Part shown: positions 8,978 through 18,389 of the stretch, one piece after another
How the letters are laid out: the number at the start of each line of letters is the position of its first letter
Position numbering within the stretch: the stretch's first letter is position 1
Assembly: GCF_007859715.1 (NCBI RefSeq)
Contig: NZ_SJPG01000001.1
Coordinates: forward strand, 5,028,001 to 5,092,000
Source: Rubinisphaera italica
GTDB lineage: Bacteria; Planctomycetota; Planctomycetia; Planctomycetales; Planctomycetaceae
Reading direction: 5' to 3'
DNA: 64,000 bases
Notes under the pieces: model-generated
What the model was told of the DNA's origin: nothing
The model's input: only the letters and a program-made list of their open reading frames with translations
Database searches by the model: none
Program-made: the position numbers and the translations under genes

Positions 8978-9856
8978 ATGAGATTGGATGATGTCCGTGA
9001 AAGCGGGAATGTGCAGGACCGTCGCGCGATGGGCCCGAAGAAAGTGGCGACTGGTGGAGTCATTGGCTTGCTGTTAATGGTGGGGTTGATCTTCCTTTCC
9101 GGCGGCGACTTGGGAGATGTTCTCAAGTTTGTGGTGCAGAATCAGGCAAATGTTGCCCCCGCACCGGCTCCGCTCAATCCTCAGGAACAAGCCGAGCAGG
9201 ATCGACAGGTCGTCTTCGTCCGCAAAATTCTTGCTCTCACCGAAGATGTCTGGAGCGATCTATTCACTGAATACGGCAAGCCTTATGTGGCTCCGAATCT
9301 GGAAATCTTTCGAGGCTCCACCCAAACCGCATGCGGACATGGGGCAGCCGCGATGGGCCCGTTTTATTGCCCGGCTGACGAAAAAGTCTACATCGACCTC
9401 GGTTTTTACGATCAACTCCAGCAGGAACTCAATGCCCCCGGCGACTTTGCTCAGGCTTATGTGATTGCCCATGAAGTCGGCCATCATATACAGAACCAGC
9501 TTGGATATTCCGATATCGTCCATCGCGCCCGGCAAGGAGGATCCGAGGAAGACTCCAATCGCATGTCCGTCCGCCTCGAACTTCAGGCTGACTATTTAGC
9601 AGGCGTATGGGCCAATCATGCTCAGCAGGAATTCAATGTGCTCGAACAGGGCGATATCGATGAGGGCTTAAATGCGGCCAAGCAAATTGGTGATGACATG
9701 CTGCAAAAGAAATCCCGAGGCATCGTCGTTCCCGAACAATTCACCCACGGCTCCTCCTCCCAACGCGTCCGCTGGTTCCGCCAGGGTTTCCAGTCCGGTG
9801 ACGCCACAAAAGCGACTCTCGATCAGTTTTTCGAGATGCCCTATTCATCACTGTAA
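8978..9856 (+). CDS. Neutral zinc metallopeptidase, YpfJ/KPN_02809 family
   Basis: Membrane-anchored putative zinc protease. The frame is open for over 300 bases upstream, but that part is unrelated and crosses a repeat, so I place the start at the ATG 8978, giving [16 protein letters not shown] as in the family. A single hydrophobic helix follows ([13 protein letters not shown]), then a Pro/Ala linker and the catalytic domain with [12 protein letters not shown] as the zinc-binding helix and a downstream [14 protein letters not shown] segment supplying a further acidic ligand. Conserved cysteines appear in TACGHG and FYCPADE. The 292-residue length fits the family. It is monocistronic and an R1 element lies 40 bases after the stop. 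Confidence 0.87.
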   Translation: MRLDDVRESGNVQDRRAMGPKKVATGGVIGLLLMVGLIFLSGGDLGDVLKFVVQNQANVAPAPAPLNPQEQAEQDRQVVFVRKILALTEDVWSDLFTEYGKPYVAPNLEIFRGSTQTACGHGAAAMGPFYCPADEKVYIDLGFYDQLQQELNAPGDFAQAYVIAHEVGHHIQNQLGYSDIVHRARQGGSEEDSNRMSVRLELQADYLAGVWANHAQQEFNVLEQGDIDEGLNAAKQIGDDMLQKKSRGIVVPEQFTHGSSSQRVRWFRQGFQSGDATKATLDQFFEMPYSSL

Positions 9857-9894
9857 GGACATCGAATAATACCTTATGAAGACATAACAATCTG

Positions 9895-9979
9895 GGGTGG
9901 CGGGGGCGCTCCGCTTAAGCGGAAGCCCCCGGAAGTTCAACGATTCGGGGGTTTCTCTTCGAGAGCGCCCCCGCCACCC
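9895..9979 (+). repeat. Full-length palindromic repeat R1, cloverleaf-like
   Basis: An 85-bp element. The outer arms GGGTGGCGGGGGCG / CGCCCCCGCCACCC pair perfectly over 14 bp. Inside are a perfect palindrome CCGCTTAAGCGG, a central stem AAGCCCCCG / CGGGGGTTT and a third small hairpin CTCTTCGAGAG, so a single strand could fold as a four-stem cloverleaf. Full copies at 22829 and 50085 and fragments at 821, 2061 and 54226 show it is interspersed. Confidence 0.85.
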
Positions 9980-10055
9980 GGGTATCCATGACTTTTGCAA
10001 TCAATTCAACACCAGATATTATCAGGTGCTCTAAAATCAGAACCGAAAGTCATTC

Positions 10056-10301
10056 ATGAACTCCTCAGGTCTAATTCTCCTCTATGCAGGACTGGTGATT
10101 CTTGCCATTGGACAAATCTGGTTTGCCATAACGATCTCGCAGCAAAGCAAGTTCGCGGCGATCATGTCGTTTACTGCTCCTCTGGCAGTGATCATGATTA
10201 CATGTCGAAACTGGTCATTGATGAAGAAGCCATTCAGTGTCTGTTTCCTGGGTTACCTCTGCATATTCTCGGGAGCCCTGATCGCTAATAGTTTTGTGTG
10301 A
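10056..10301 (+). CDS. Small hydrophobic membrane protein, hypothetical
   Basis: An 81-residue protein with three hydrophobic stretches (LILLYAGLVILAIGQIWFAI, AAIMSFTAPLAVIMI, FSVCFLGYLCIFSGALIA) separated by short polar or basic loops. The ordered spacing of helices and the positively charged CRNWSLMKKP loop argue for a real inner-membrane protein. The upstream region lacks a good ribosome-binding site, which lowers confidence. No family is recognised. The roughly 300 bases after it, up to the DUF11 gene, hold nothing I can name beyond CCG-rich stretches. Confidence 0.45.
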   Translation: MNSSGLILLYAGLVILAIGQIWFAITISQQSKFAAIMSFTAPLAVIMITCRNWSLMKKPFSVCFLGYLCIFSGALIANSFV

Positions 10302-10598
10302 TTGATTGCAGAAGACTTAAAGTAGGTTGCCTGGTTTCAGCAAACCAACTCCGCGAATTGGCAGTGAACAAAAATGTCAATTCTGCCAGTAATTCCCCGC
10401 AAAACCGACAGAACCGGAATAATCCGCAAATTTTGCCCATCTTGTTGAAGAAACCGAATCCGCATAACCGATAAAAAGCTCAGTGCGAAATGTGCTCAGC
10501 GATTTAAGAATACCGGTTAATCCATTTCGGGCGTCTCCAGGACTGGAGAGCCACGATTTGTTACGAAGCTATCAAGCATTATCGTTAAGGAGAATGAA

Positions 10599-12629
10599 AT
10601 GCGGAGCGGTCTGCTAACTCGACTTTCGGAATTTGCGTGCCGCACGCAATCGACGAACTGGATTCTCGCTGCGGCTATCTCAGGAACCACCCTCGCACCC
10701 GTCGGTGCACAGGAAATTCAGCCCGCTGGAACTCCCGAAAAATTCGAGAGCGAAGACCAGCGATTCCTGGCCATTGAACGTTATCAACGGACCAGCCAAC
10801 CGGCTCCGATCAAAAATTACTATCAGGAGCTGTTCGGCAATCAAACCGAAGCTTCCGCGGCCACTGCACCCAATAAATTGCAGTCTGCAGCCTTATTGCG
10901 ACCCATTGAAACCGAGCCAACCGAACCGACAGAACCGAAAAATCCTGTCGTGCTGACCGCTCAATATGAATATGCTCCAACTTCCGGACAGGTCTTCACT
11001 GTCACACCGGTTTCTGCGACTCAAGAAGCAGATTCGTATGACGATCTTCCAGCCTGGGCAAAAACAGCCAAAGCGAGTTTGAAACCTCAGGAGAAATCGG
11101 CTTCTCCAGCTGCAACACCCGTCAAAGCGATGAATGTGTCGATGCCGACCGCGACTCTGAAAATTGACACTCCGGTTCGTATCGATACGCCGGTCGTCAC
11201 ACCCCAGTCTGCTCCAGCTGCTCCAGAAGTTTCTGTGAATCCAGCAATCGAAGTGGCAGCCGGGCCTCAGAATCCGAATGTGAAAGTGGAATGGACTTCC
11301 AAAGAGGGAATCAACGTTGGTCAGGAAAGTTCCTGCGAACTGATTGTCTCCAACAGCGGCAGCAGCACAGCTTACAATGTTGAAGTCGATGCCCGCTTCC
11401 CGGCGGATGTTCAGCTGATTTCCACCAACCCCGCTCAGGAAGAACTTGTTCCTGATTTGACATGGTCACTCGGAAATATTCCTGCCGGCGAAACGCGATC
11501 CATTCAGGTTGTTCTGGTTCCAACTCACCGTGGAGCTTTGAACGCGACTGCCGAAGTTCACTTCACAGCGGCTGCTCAATCGGGCTTTGTGGTTCGCGAA
11601 CCACTTCTCGGCCTGTCGATCACTGGACCTGATCAGGTTATGGTGGGCGATCCTGCTTCTCAAAGCGTGACCATCACCAATCCCGGAAACGGTATTGCCA
11701 AGAATGTTCGTTTGGATGCGTTGATTCCTGAAGGACTCGAACACACTCGCGGCGAACGACTCATTATGGACGTCGGTTCTTTGAATCCTGGTGAATCCCG
11801 TACGATTCGTCTGGCATTGTCGGCAATGACTGGTGGAGACAAAGTCATTCAGGTGAGTGCCTCAGCTGAAGGCGGATTACTTGAAACGTCCTCTTCGACG
11901 ATGAAAGTCATCGCTCCCAGCCTGACCGCTGCGATTGATGGACCGGGCCTGCGATATAAAGGGCGTACTGCGACATACAAACTCAAAGTCGTCAACGATG
12001 GTACCATCGGCACAAGCAACGTCCGCATGATGCACAAGATTCCGGAAGGCTTCGAATACATCGGTTCCAGTCGCGGAGCCACTTACGATGCACCAACCCG
12101 CATCCTCAGCTGGTTCGTCGGCAAACTTGAAGCTGGTAAAGACGCCGAGATGGAAGTCGAATTGAACGCCAGCCAGATTGGCGAGTTCACTCACTATGTC
12201 CGAGCCACTTCCGAGCATGGGTCCACCACCGATACTCAGGTTGTCACCCGAGTTGAGGGAGCCTCTGCACTGGTGATGGACATCGTCGACCTTGACGATC
12301 CTGTCGAAGTCGGCAACGAAACTGCTTACGAAATCAAAGTTCGAAACGAAGGTTCTGCAGCTGCGGAAGACATCGGCATCTCTTGCGAATTGCCGGAAGG
12401 TGTCCAACTGGTCAAAGCGAGTGGCCCAGCCGAGTATGTGACTGAAGGGAATCTGATCCTCTTCAAGCCACTCCCAACAATTGCCGCTGGCGAGTCGGCC
12501 ACTTACCGAGTGTTTGTCGTCGGTAATGTCGATGGCAACCTGGTCTTCAGAGCCCGAGTCACCTCAGCCGCTTCTCCAGAAGCTCTGACCTTCGAAGAAC
12601 TGACTCGCTTCTACGGTGATGTCCGTTAA
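10599..12629 (+). CDS. DUF11 repeat-domain secreted protein
   Basis: Large envelope protein of 676 residues. A short N-terminal hydrophobic region (NWILAAAISGTTLAPVGA) acts as the likely signal. About 200 residues of Pro/Ala/Thr/Glu-rich linker follow, then three or four immunoglobulin-like DUF11 units from about residue 225 to the end; each shows the VxNxGxxxAxxVxVxxxxPxGxxxV pattern with a later W-x-(L/V)-G-x-(I/L)-x-(A/P)-G-E segment. These repeats are known from OmcB-like outer envelope proteins and planctomycete surface proteins. A TTAAGGAG ribosome-binding site precedes the ATG. A structural or adhesive cell-surface role is inferred; there is no enzymatic motif. Confidence 0.85.
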   Translation: MRSGLLTRLSEFACRTQSTNWILAAAISGTTLAPVGAQEIQPAGTPEKFESEDQRFLAIERYQRTSQPAPIKNYYQELFGNQTEASAATAPNKLQSAALLRPIETEPTEPTEPKNPVVLTAQYEYAPTSGQVFTVTPVSATQEADSYDDLPAWAKTAKASLKPQEKSASPAATPVKAMNVSMPTATLKIDTPVRIDTPVVTPQSAPAAPEVSVNPAIEVAAGPQNPNVKVEWTSKEGINVGQESSCELIVSNSGSSTAYNVEVDARFPADVQLISTNPAQEELVPDLTWSLGNIPAGETRSIQVVLVPTHRGALNATAEVHFTAAAQSGFVVREPLLGLSITGPDQVMVGDPASQSVTITNPGNGIAKNVRLDALIPEGLEHTRGERLIMDVGSLNPGESRTIRLALSAMTGGDKVIQVSASAEGGLLETSSSTMKVIAPSLTAAIDGPGLRYKGRTATYKLKVVNDGTIGTSNVRMMHKIPEGFEYIGSSRGATYDAPTRILSWFVGKLEAGKDAEMEVELNASQIGEFTHYVRATSEHGSTTDTQVVTRVEGASALVMDIVDLDDPVEVGNETAYEIKVRNEGSAAAEDIGISCELPEGVQLVKASGPAEYVTEGNLILFKPLPTIAAGESATYRVFVVGNVDGNLVFRARVTSAASPEALTFEELTRFYGDVR

Positions 12630-12632
12630 ACA

Positions 12633-12661
12633 TCTTAACCCGAAGCGTAAGCAAGGGTACG
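12633..12661 (-). repeat. R2 short repeat (divergent copy)
   Basis: Reads TTAACCCGAAGCGTAAGC on the plus strand, the reverse complement of the R2 core (CCTCGCTGACGCTTCGGGTTA), with a few changes. It lies directly after the DUF11 stop codon. Confidence 0.55.
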
Positions 12662-12780
12662 GCGGCTAACAATCATTTCGGTTAACCTCCGAGTTACGAG
12701 CCTTCCGCCTTCTCTGAGCCAAAACGAATTCAAGCGATCCCCTGAAAAAGATACGATGCGTCAACGATTGTGGGGATCGA

Positions 12781-12812
12781 GAGCAGCCGAGTCGTCCGCG
12801 ACTCGGCTGCTC
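12781..12812. repeat. Perfect 14-bp inverted repeat
   Basis: GAGCAGCCGAGTCG and CGACTCGGCTGCTC flank a TCCG loop, followed by TAATTTT. It may be a terminator for the DUF11 gene, though about 150 bases from its stop, or another interspersed palindrome. The rest of the 12630-12984 spacer shows only the R2 copy. Confidence 0.75.
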
Positions 12813-12984
12813 TAATTTTATAAATTGGCTAAAAGAACAGGTTACACCAGTCCGCTCTGCAGATGTACAACACTGGTCAACCAGCGCGGGGCTCAGGTAC
12901 AATCGATTTGCCAGCAAAGATGCATCTGGCTTTGAGGCCTCAGGGGACGATTATCCAATTCAGATCAAAACAAGAAAGCTGTCC

Positions 12985-14850
12985 GTGCAGTCACTTCAGG
13001 ATGTTGGAAAAACAATTTCGCAGTTGCAGCAACGTGTGGATGCGTTGGCAAAAGAAGCTGCGCAGTTGGATCTTCCGGCTGTTTCTACGACGGAGTGGTA
13101 TCAACTGATCACGCAGAAACTGATTCCTCAGCTCTCCGATAGCACATTTCTGGTTGTAGCCGTCGTGGGCGGGACGAACATCGGTAAAAGTGTCATCTTT
13201 AATCATCTGTGTGGCTCGAAAGTTTCAGCCACCAGCCCGCTCGCTTCCGGGACGAAACATCCAACTTGCCTGGCTCCTCCACGGTTCGCAAATGAAGCGG
13301 CTCTCGAAGCTATTTTCAGTGAATTTGATCTCCGACATTCCGACGATGCCGACGATGCTCTCCAGGCAACCGATGACGATGTTCTGTTCTGGCGGGAATC
13401 GAAAACGGCGCCCGAAAACCTGCTCCTGCTCGATACGCCGGATATCGACTCCGATGCTCAGATTAACTGGAGTCGAGCTGACAAAGTCCGCCGTTCTGCT
13501 GATGTGCTGATCGCCGTGCTAACGCAGCAGAAGTATAACGATGCAGCCGTCAAGAAATTCTTTCGCAGTGCAGCCGAGGAAGACAAGTCCATTCTGGTCG
13601 TCTTTAATCAATTGCTCATCCCCGATGACGATGAATACTGGCCAATCTGGCTCAAAACATTTTGCGATGAAACCGGCATCTCACCGGAGTATGTGTATGT
13701 TGCTCCGCACGATCGCCGAGCGGCTGAGCAGAAGGAATTGCCCTTTTATCATCGTCAGTGGCCCGTGACTGAGGAAACCGTCCACGAGCAGACGCCTCGC
13801 GATCTGATGGTCGATTTATCGGAATTGCGGTTTGAGGAAATCAAACTGAAATCGTTGGCAGGAGCAGTGACTGCTCTTTCAGATTCGCAGGCAGGGATCC
13901 CCGCCTATCTTGCAGAGATCCGCAGACGATCTGGCATTTATGGAGATGCCTGGAAACGATTAACCGAACGACTCCAGGAAATTTCTGTCACCTGGCCAGC
14001 AGTGCCGAATCCGATTGTGATTCAGGAAGTTCGTAACTGGTGGAAAGAACATCGCACGGGCTGGGAAGCTTCGGTTCATGGGTTTTATGATGCCCTCGGT
14101 CGGGGAATAATGTGGCCGATTCGTCAGTTTCGACATCACGATCCCGAGGCCGAGCCGCAGTGGATTACGAATTATCGGCAGCAGGAATGGCGCACAATTC
14201 AGCAGCAACTGGTCGCCATTTATGATCGACTCGAATCCCTCGCACAGCATGGACACCCTGTTCTGGCGACCCGGCTCAATCAACTGATGGCTGGTCAAAC
14301 CCGGGAAAACACACTGGCCGCGATCAAGGAAGAACATCAGCACGCCCGCTTTGAAGAAGAACTTGAGGCGTTGGTTCGCTTGCAAATGCAGTCCTTTCGT
14401 GAAGATCGTAAAGACTGGTTCAAAATCCTGCAGCGACTCGATACCGCAGCCGCCGCTGCACGACCAGCAGTAACTGTTGCCTTATTCGCCACCGGCTTCG
14501 GCCCCGTCGGCAATGCAATGATGCCCATGATGACCGACACGGCATTACAGGCTGCGATACATGTGGCCGGTGATGTGACAGCCGGTACCGTCACCGCAGC
14601 AGTCGGCGAAACGGCCATCAGTTCGAGTACCTCGACCGGAATGCGATACCTCGAAGCCTGGTTCCATCAGTTTCACCAAAGCTTTGTGAAAGTCCGCCAG
14701 ATCTGGCTGATTCAGCAATTGCAGAAACACCTGTGGGGTTCGTTCCTGGACGATCTGCAAAATGCGGCTGATGTTCCGAAAACGGAAGAATTCAAAGCTG
14801 TTGAGCGAGAGTTGGTCTCGCTGAGGAACCTGTCTTTGCAGTCCAGTTAA
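12985..14850 (+). CDS. P-loop GTPase, dynamin/Era-like, unknown role
   Basis: A 621-residue GTP-binding protein. After about 55 residues of coiled-coil-like sequence comes a G domain: the G1 loop GGTNIGKS (62-69), a Thr-containing switch region (SGTKHPT), G3 as DTPD (150-153) and a G4 position reading FNQL near residue 208 in place of the usual NKxD, so base specificity may be altered. The C-terminal half is helical with many Gln and Arg and contains a long Ala/Gly-rich hydrophobic segment (residues about 490-545) that could insert in a membrane, as in bacterial dynamin-like proteins. The GTG start is chosen because it precedes the coiled coil; a clear ribosome-binding site is not visible. 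It stands alone and is convergent with the next gene. Confidence 0.75.
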   Translation: MQSLQDVGKTISQLQQRVDALAKEAAQLDLPAVSTTEWYQLITQKLIPQLSDSTFLVVAVVGGTNIGKSVIFNHLCGSKVSATSPLASGTKHPTCLAPPRFANEAALEAIFSEFDLRHSDDADDALQATDDDVLFWRESKTAPENLLLLDTPDIDSDAQINWSRADKVRRSADVLIAVLTQQKYNDAAVKKFFRSAAEEDKSILVVFNQLLIPDDDEYWPIWLKTFCDETGISPEYVYVAPHDRRAAEQKELPFYHRQWPVTEETVHEQTPRDLMVDLSELRFEEIKLKSLAGAVTALSDSQAGIPAYLAEIRRRSGIYGDAWKRLTERLQEISVTWPAVPNPIVIQEVRNWWKEHRTGWEASVHGFYDALGRGIMWPIRQFRHHDPEAEPQWITNYRQQEWRTIQQQLVAIYDRLESLAQHGHPVLATRLNQLMAGQTRENTLAAIKEEHQHARFEEELEALVRLQMQSFREDRKDWFKILQRLDTAAAAARPAVTVALFATGFGPVGNAMMPMMTDTALQAAIHVAGDVTAGTVTAAVGETAISSSTSTGMRYLEAWFHQFHQSFVKVRQIWLIQQLQKHLWGSFLDDLQNAADVPKTEEFKAVERELVSLRNLSLQSS

Positions 14851-14883
14851 GTTAATTGCCAGACGCAATCATCGTACAGGAAA

Positions 14884-14916
14884 AAGCAGGTGATCGATAT
14901 ATCGAATCACCTGCTT
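14884..14916. terminator. Bidirectional terminator-like hairpin
   Basis: An 11-bp stem AAGCAGGTGAT / ATCACCTGCTT with inner CGAT/ATCG pairing sits between the convergent GTPase gene and the secreted-protein gene. A/T-rich stretches on both sides support termination in either direction. Confidence 0.7.
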
Positions 14917-14950
14917 CACTTATTTGATACTCTCACTGTGTCGATTGAAT

Positions 14951-15436
14951 TTAATCTTTGGTCCAGGTAAATGTGTAACGGTTTCCGCCAGTCATTTTTT
15001 GAGGTGCATCTTCAATGTAGTACATGTTGGTGTGGACGCCAAAAGCTTTGGCTTTGCTGAGGACAAAATGACGGCTGGAAAAGTCGTCATAGGAAACACG
15101 ACCCGTTTTGGATTTTTTATCATCCTGAAGTTCGACAAGACTTAAATAATCGTTGTCCTTGTCTTTCTTAAACAGAATTGCTCCCTTCCACCAGGAGACT
15201 CCTGAGCCGAGTACCAATTTGATTTCAATCTCGTCTGAGGGACAGACATTTTTTGTTTCGACAACACTGATGTTATCACCATCCTCCATATCGTTGCCGA
15301 CATCGGCATACTTAATTGTATGCACAGCGTGGTCGGCGGCCTGAGTCATTTGACCCAGTGTCAGGAACATTGCTGCACCCAATGTGCCAAAGATTGCTGA
15401 GCGAAACATGGATTTGAGGTTAAGCTTCGTGTTCAT
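14951..15436 (-). CDS. Secreted hypothetical protein
   Basis: A 161-residue protein with a signal peptide (basic start, then SAIFGTLGAAMFLTLGQMTQA with cleavage near TQAADHA). The mature part of about 120 residues is rich in Asp, Lys and aromatic residues, reads as mostly beta strands and has one Cys. The ATG at 15436 is chosen because GGAG lies seven bases upstream; a TTG four codons earlier overlaps that site. No family is recognised. It is monocistronic and shares a terminator region with the convergent GTPase gene. Confidence 0.6.
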   Translation of the reverse strand: MNTKLNLKSMFRSAIFGTLGAAMFLTLGQMTQAADHAVHTIKYADVGNDMEDGDNISVVETKNVCPSDEIEIKLVLGSGVSWWKGAILFKKDKDNDYLSLVELQDDKKSKTGRVSYDDFSSRHFVLSKAKAFGVHTNMYYIEDAPQKMTGGNRYTFTWTKD

Positions 15437-15727
15437 CGTGTTCTCCAATGTAAAGATTTGAATCTGGGGTTTGCGGCGTTATAGGCAAACAGTTTATTGG
15501 GAAATCAAACTTTGATTCCTCTGTTCACAAAGCTTTACGGAACAGAAACGGCGATCTGCGCTTCGACTTTTTATTTCTTCAAAATATTTGAATACAGAGT
15601 CAACAAGGCCAAGTCGACAATTTCACTTTTTTGGCCAAAGCAGACCAATCGACTTGGTTCGAGTTTCATAAGTTGGTTAAGATAAATTTATTACACACTC
15701 ACAACGCTCAACTGAGGATCCGGTTTG

Positions 15728-16723
15728 ATGTCTCAAGTCAACAAGTTGCAATATCTCTCAAAAACAATATTCTCACTTTGTATTCTCGCCACTGTGATGC
15801 TCTACCTGGGTTGCTCGAAATCAGAAACGCCAACGGCTGTTCCGGCACAAACAAATACAACTGCCCCTGAAGGGAATGAAAGCTCAAATGTCTCTCAGCT
15901 CGAAGCTCCCCCAAAAAAGTCCGAGAGCCAATCCCATGAATTGCCGGTTATCACTTTCGGGAATGACGCCCCCAGTACATCATCTGCCAACGGGGAGATG
16001 AAATCTGGCGAAAAGCAGAATGAAACTTTTGAAGCTGACAAGCGAGCCGATGTGGTGATTGCGGCTCTGAAAGATCTGCAGATCCTGCTCGGGACCTGGC
16101 GGGGAATTACGCAGAAGAATTTTGATGGCTCAAAGGCCCTCGATGAAACGAACTGGGTCTGGGATTTCAAAACGAATCCCAAACAACCAGCGCTTGTCAT
16201 GTCTTCTGAGGCCAGTCCGTACTATCGAAATGCGAGCATGACTTTCATTCCGGAATCGGAACAGTATCAACTACAGTTGACGGATGATGAAGGACAAACT
16301 TCAACTCTTATTGGCGTATTCACCAGTGAGATCAAAGACGAACCTGGAGATGATGATAAGCCACAGCGTTCTTATAAACTTGAATTCACGGAGAAAGAAC
16401 CCGAGGATAAAACCAAGCGGCTGGTGTTTAACCAGCAGAATAACAATCGCTATCTGCTGGAAGTTTATGAGCAACGGGGCGGGAACGATCGCTTTTTCCG
16501 TGTCGACACAGTGTCCACGCAACGCGAAGGAACTTCAATGGCCTTAATCGATGAAGGTTACGGCGAGCGGACCTGTATTATTTCGGGGGGACTCGGAACC
16601 ATTACAGTCAGCTATCAGGGGAAATCTTATTATGTCTGCTGCACGGGTTGCAAAGCGGCGTTTGAAGAAGAGCCTGAACGTTGGATCGCCCGGTTTGAAG
16701 AACAGTCCAAATCGATGAATTAA
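15728..16723 (+). CDS. Lipoprotein with C-terminal YHS/TRASH-like metal-binding domain
   Basis: The N-terminus has a basic start, a hydrophobic helix and the lipobox YLGC. A low-complexity Ser/Pro/Glu/Asn-rich linker runs to about residue 110. A beta-rich middle domain follows ([17 protein letters not shown] onward), resembling domains that score residual quantities in planctomycete secreted proteins. The last 50 residues show a Cys, then [27 protein letters not shown], matching the YHS pattern of copper or heavy-metal-binding modules. I infer a periplasmic metal-sensing or metal-binding lipoprotein. The TTG just before the ATG in the same frame is ignored. Confidence 0.7.
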   Translation: MSQVNKLQYLSKTIFSLCILATVMLYLGCSKSETPTAVPAQTNTTAPEGNESSNVSQLEAPPKKSESQSHELPVITFGNDAPSTSSANGEMKSGEKQNETFEADKRADVVIAALKDLQILLGTWRGITQKNFDGSKALDETNWVWDFKTNPKQPALVMSSEASPYYRNASMTFIPESEQYQLQLTDDEGQTSTLIGVFTSEIKDEPGDDDKPQRSYKLEFTEKEPEDKTKRLVFNQQNNNRYLLEVYEQRGGNDRFFRVDTVSTQREGTSMALIDEGYGERTCIISGGLGTITVSYQGKSYYVCCTGCKAAFEEEPERWIARFEEQSKSMN

Positions 16724-16836
16724 GGGTCTTGCCTTTTGTGATGGTCCGTTTATAAATAAAACATGGTTTCGTCGTCTGACGATGCCTGCGACACCTTATA
16801 AAGCAACTGCTCAAATTATCGACATCAGGAGAAATC

Positions 16837-17310
16837 ATGACAGAGTTCAAACGGCAGATTTTGCCAGAAGATAGAAATACTGAAGTTGCAGAGACGCTCC
16901 AGGATCGATTGGTCGATCTGATCGATCTGGCATTACAGCTCAAACAGGCTCACTGGTGCGTGGTCGGAAACAACTTCCGTGCGGTCCATTTGCAGTTGGA
17001 TGAAATCATCAATGATGTCCGACTGGCATCTGATGAAGTCGCAGAGCGAATGTCGACTCTTGGAGTTGCGCCGGATGGTCGCGCCATACAGGTAGCCGAA
17101 GGAACGTCATTGACGCTGATTGAGAAAGAGTTTACCTCTGCTGCTGCAACTGTTTCCCTCGTCGCAGACCGCTTGCAGACGACTGTCCGAGGGCTTCGAG
17201 AATCCATTAAATTGCTCGGCGATCTGGACCCAATCAGCGAAGACATGTTGATTGGCATTACCAGCGGGCTCGAAAAACATCTGTGGATGGTGCAGTCACA
17301 GGAAGTGTGA
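16837..17310 (+). CDS. Dps-like ferritin family DNA-protection protein
   Basis: A 157-residue four-helix-bundle protein that oxidises and stores iron and protects DNA in starvation or oxidative stress. The signature of the first helices, LKQAHWCVVGNNFRAVHLQLDEI, carries the Dps ferroxidase His and the following acidic residues that form the inter-subunit iron site; the last helices (ITSGLEKHLWMVQSQ) complete the bundle. Length is normal. A ribosome-binding site CAGGAGA precedes the ATG. It is convergent with the ferredoxin-NADP reductase gene and shares a strong terminator with it. The family is secure; DNA binding is not shown by the sequence. Confidence 0.88.
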   Translation: MTEFKRQILPEDRNTEVAETLQDRLVDLIDLALQLKQAHWCVVGNNFRAVHLQLDEIINDVRLASDEVAERMSTLGVAPDGRAIQVAEGTSLTLIEKEFTSAAATVSLVADRLQTTVRGLRESIKLLGDLDPISEDMLIGITSGLEKHLWMVQSQEV

Positions 17311-17358
17311 TTGCCTTCGAAAACCAATCACAGAGCAAAAAGATCACAGAGCAAAAAG

Positions 17359-17402
17359 AAAACGACTCTTTCCAATAATCATTTTGGGAAGAGTCGTTTT
17401 TA
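17359..17402. terminator. Bidirectional terminator between dps-like gene and fpr
   Basis: The stem AAAACGACTCTTTCC / GGGAAGAGTCGTTTT has A and T runs on either side and so can serve both convergent genes. Confidence 0.88.
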
Positions 17403-17417
17403 ATTGATTGAAAAACA

Positions 17418-18389
17418 TTACCAGTATTTCTCGAAGTGGATATTACCCGGATTCTTTGGCTGATCGAGGGTAAAGCCCTGCGAGACGAGTAATTCGACCA
17501 TGCCTGGGTTTGGTGGATATTCCAGTTCGCCACCCTCGCCTTTCTTGGGAATTCCAATCATGTCGGGGTTTCCACAGAGAAAGACGTGCGTGTTCTGAGG
17601 ATCTGCATTCCAACCAAATTCTCGTGCAAAATTCTCGGGGCGGATAATATCTTGCAGATACTGCTTACCGACAAAATCCGGACGCGATTGATCCATATTT
17701 TTAGCTTCACGGGTCGTGTAAAGCTGATAGCAATAGTTGTCGTAACGTTCATTCAGAATTGCCTGCTCGCTCAGATAGCCGGCATCCTGACGATATCGGA
17801 CACAGGTCATCGAGGCGATTTTTCCCTGATGCCCCCGCTTCAAAAGCTCGGCTGCCATGGCATTATGGGGGGCTTCCCCGGTTCCGGTGCCCGCGAAAAT
17901 CACGTTATCGTCTGGACCTACGGGATCGAGTGTGTAACTTCCGACCACGTGATGACTCATAGTGAGGCGATCACCTTGTTTCAAGGCGAACAGACGTGGC
18001 GTGAGTGGCGGCCGTTTAGGGCTCTCATGATCTGGTCGAGGCACGAGCGTGATATAAAACTCGAGATCGGCATAATCCTGGCAGGTGACTAACTCATGCT
18101 GTTCATTGAGCAGTGGGCAGGAAATTGAGTAAGCCCGTTTGATCAATTTGTTAAGAGTTGTCTCATCTTCAATTTCGGTGGGATGATCAAAGCGATCTTC
18201 CCAGGCTCCCAATGCGAGTACCGTATATTGACCAGGCTGATACTCGAACCGACCTTCATCCGAATGGATACGGATGCGCATCAGCATTTCATGAATGCGA
18301 TTCACACTGACAACGGTGGCGTTGTAGTGCTGTTCACGCAGTTTGTCGAAACTGCTCGATGAGATCTGATGGGTTGTCGTGGTTGCCAT
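17418..18389 (-). CDS. fpr: Ferredoxin-NADP(+) reductase
   Basis: FAD enzyme that passes electrons between NADPH and ferredoxin or flavodoxin in the cytoplasm. The 323-residue chain has a beta-barrel FAD domain with YQPGQYTVL and the FAD-binding motif RAYSISCP, then an NADP domain with FAGTGTGEAPHNAM (the GTGxAP loop) and FLCGNPDMI near the end. It ends in the aromatic YW expected to stack on the flavin. It is slightly longer than E. coli Fpr because of an N-terminal Thr/Ser-rich extension. It is convergent with the Dps-like gene; both are often tied to oxidative stress, though no shared regulation is visible. Confidence 0.9.
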   Translation of the reverse strand: MATTTTHQISSSSFDKLREQHYNATVVSVNRIHEMLMRIRIHSDEGRFEYQPGQYTVLALGAWEDRFDHPTEIEDETTLNKLIKRAYSISCPLLNEQHELVTCQDYADLEFYITLVPRPDHESPKRPPLTPRLFALKQGDRLTMSHHVVGSYTLDPVGPDDNVIFAGTGTGEAPHNAMAAELLKRGHQGKIASMTCVRYRQDAGYLSEQAILNERYDNYCYQLYTTREAKNMDQSRPDFVGKQYLQDIIRPENFAREFGWNADPQNTHVFLCGNPDMIGIPKKGEGGELEYPPNPGMVELLVSQGFTLDQPKNPGNIHFEKYW

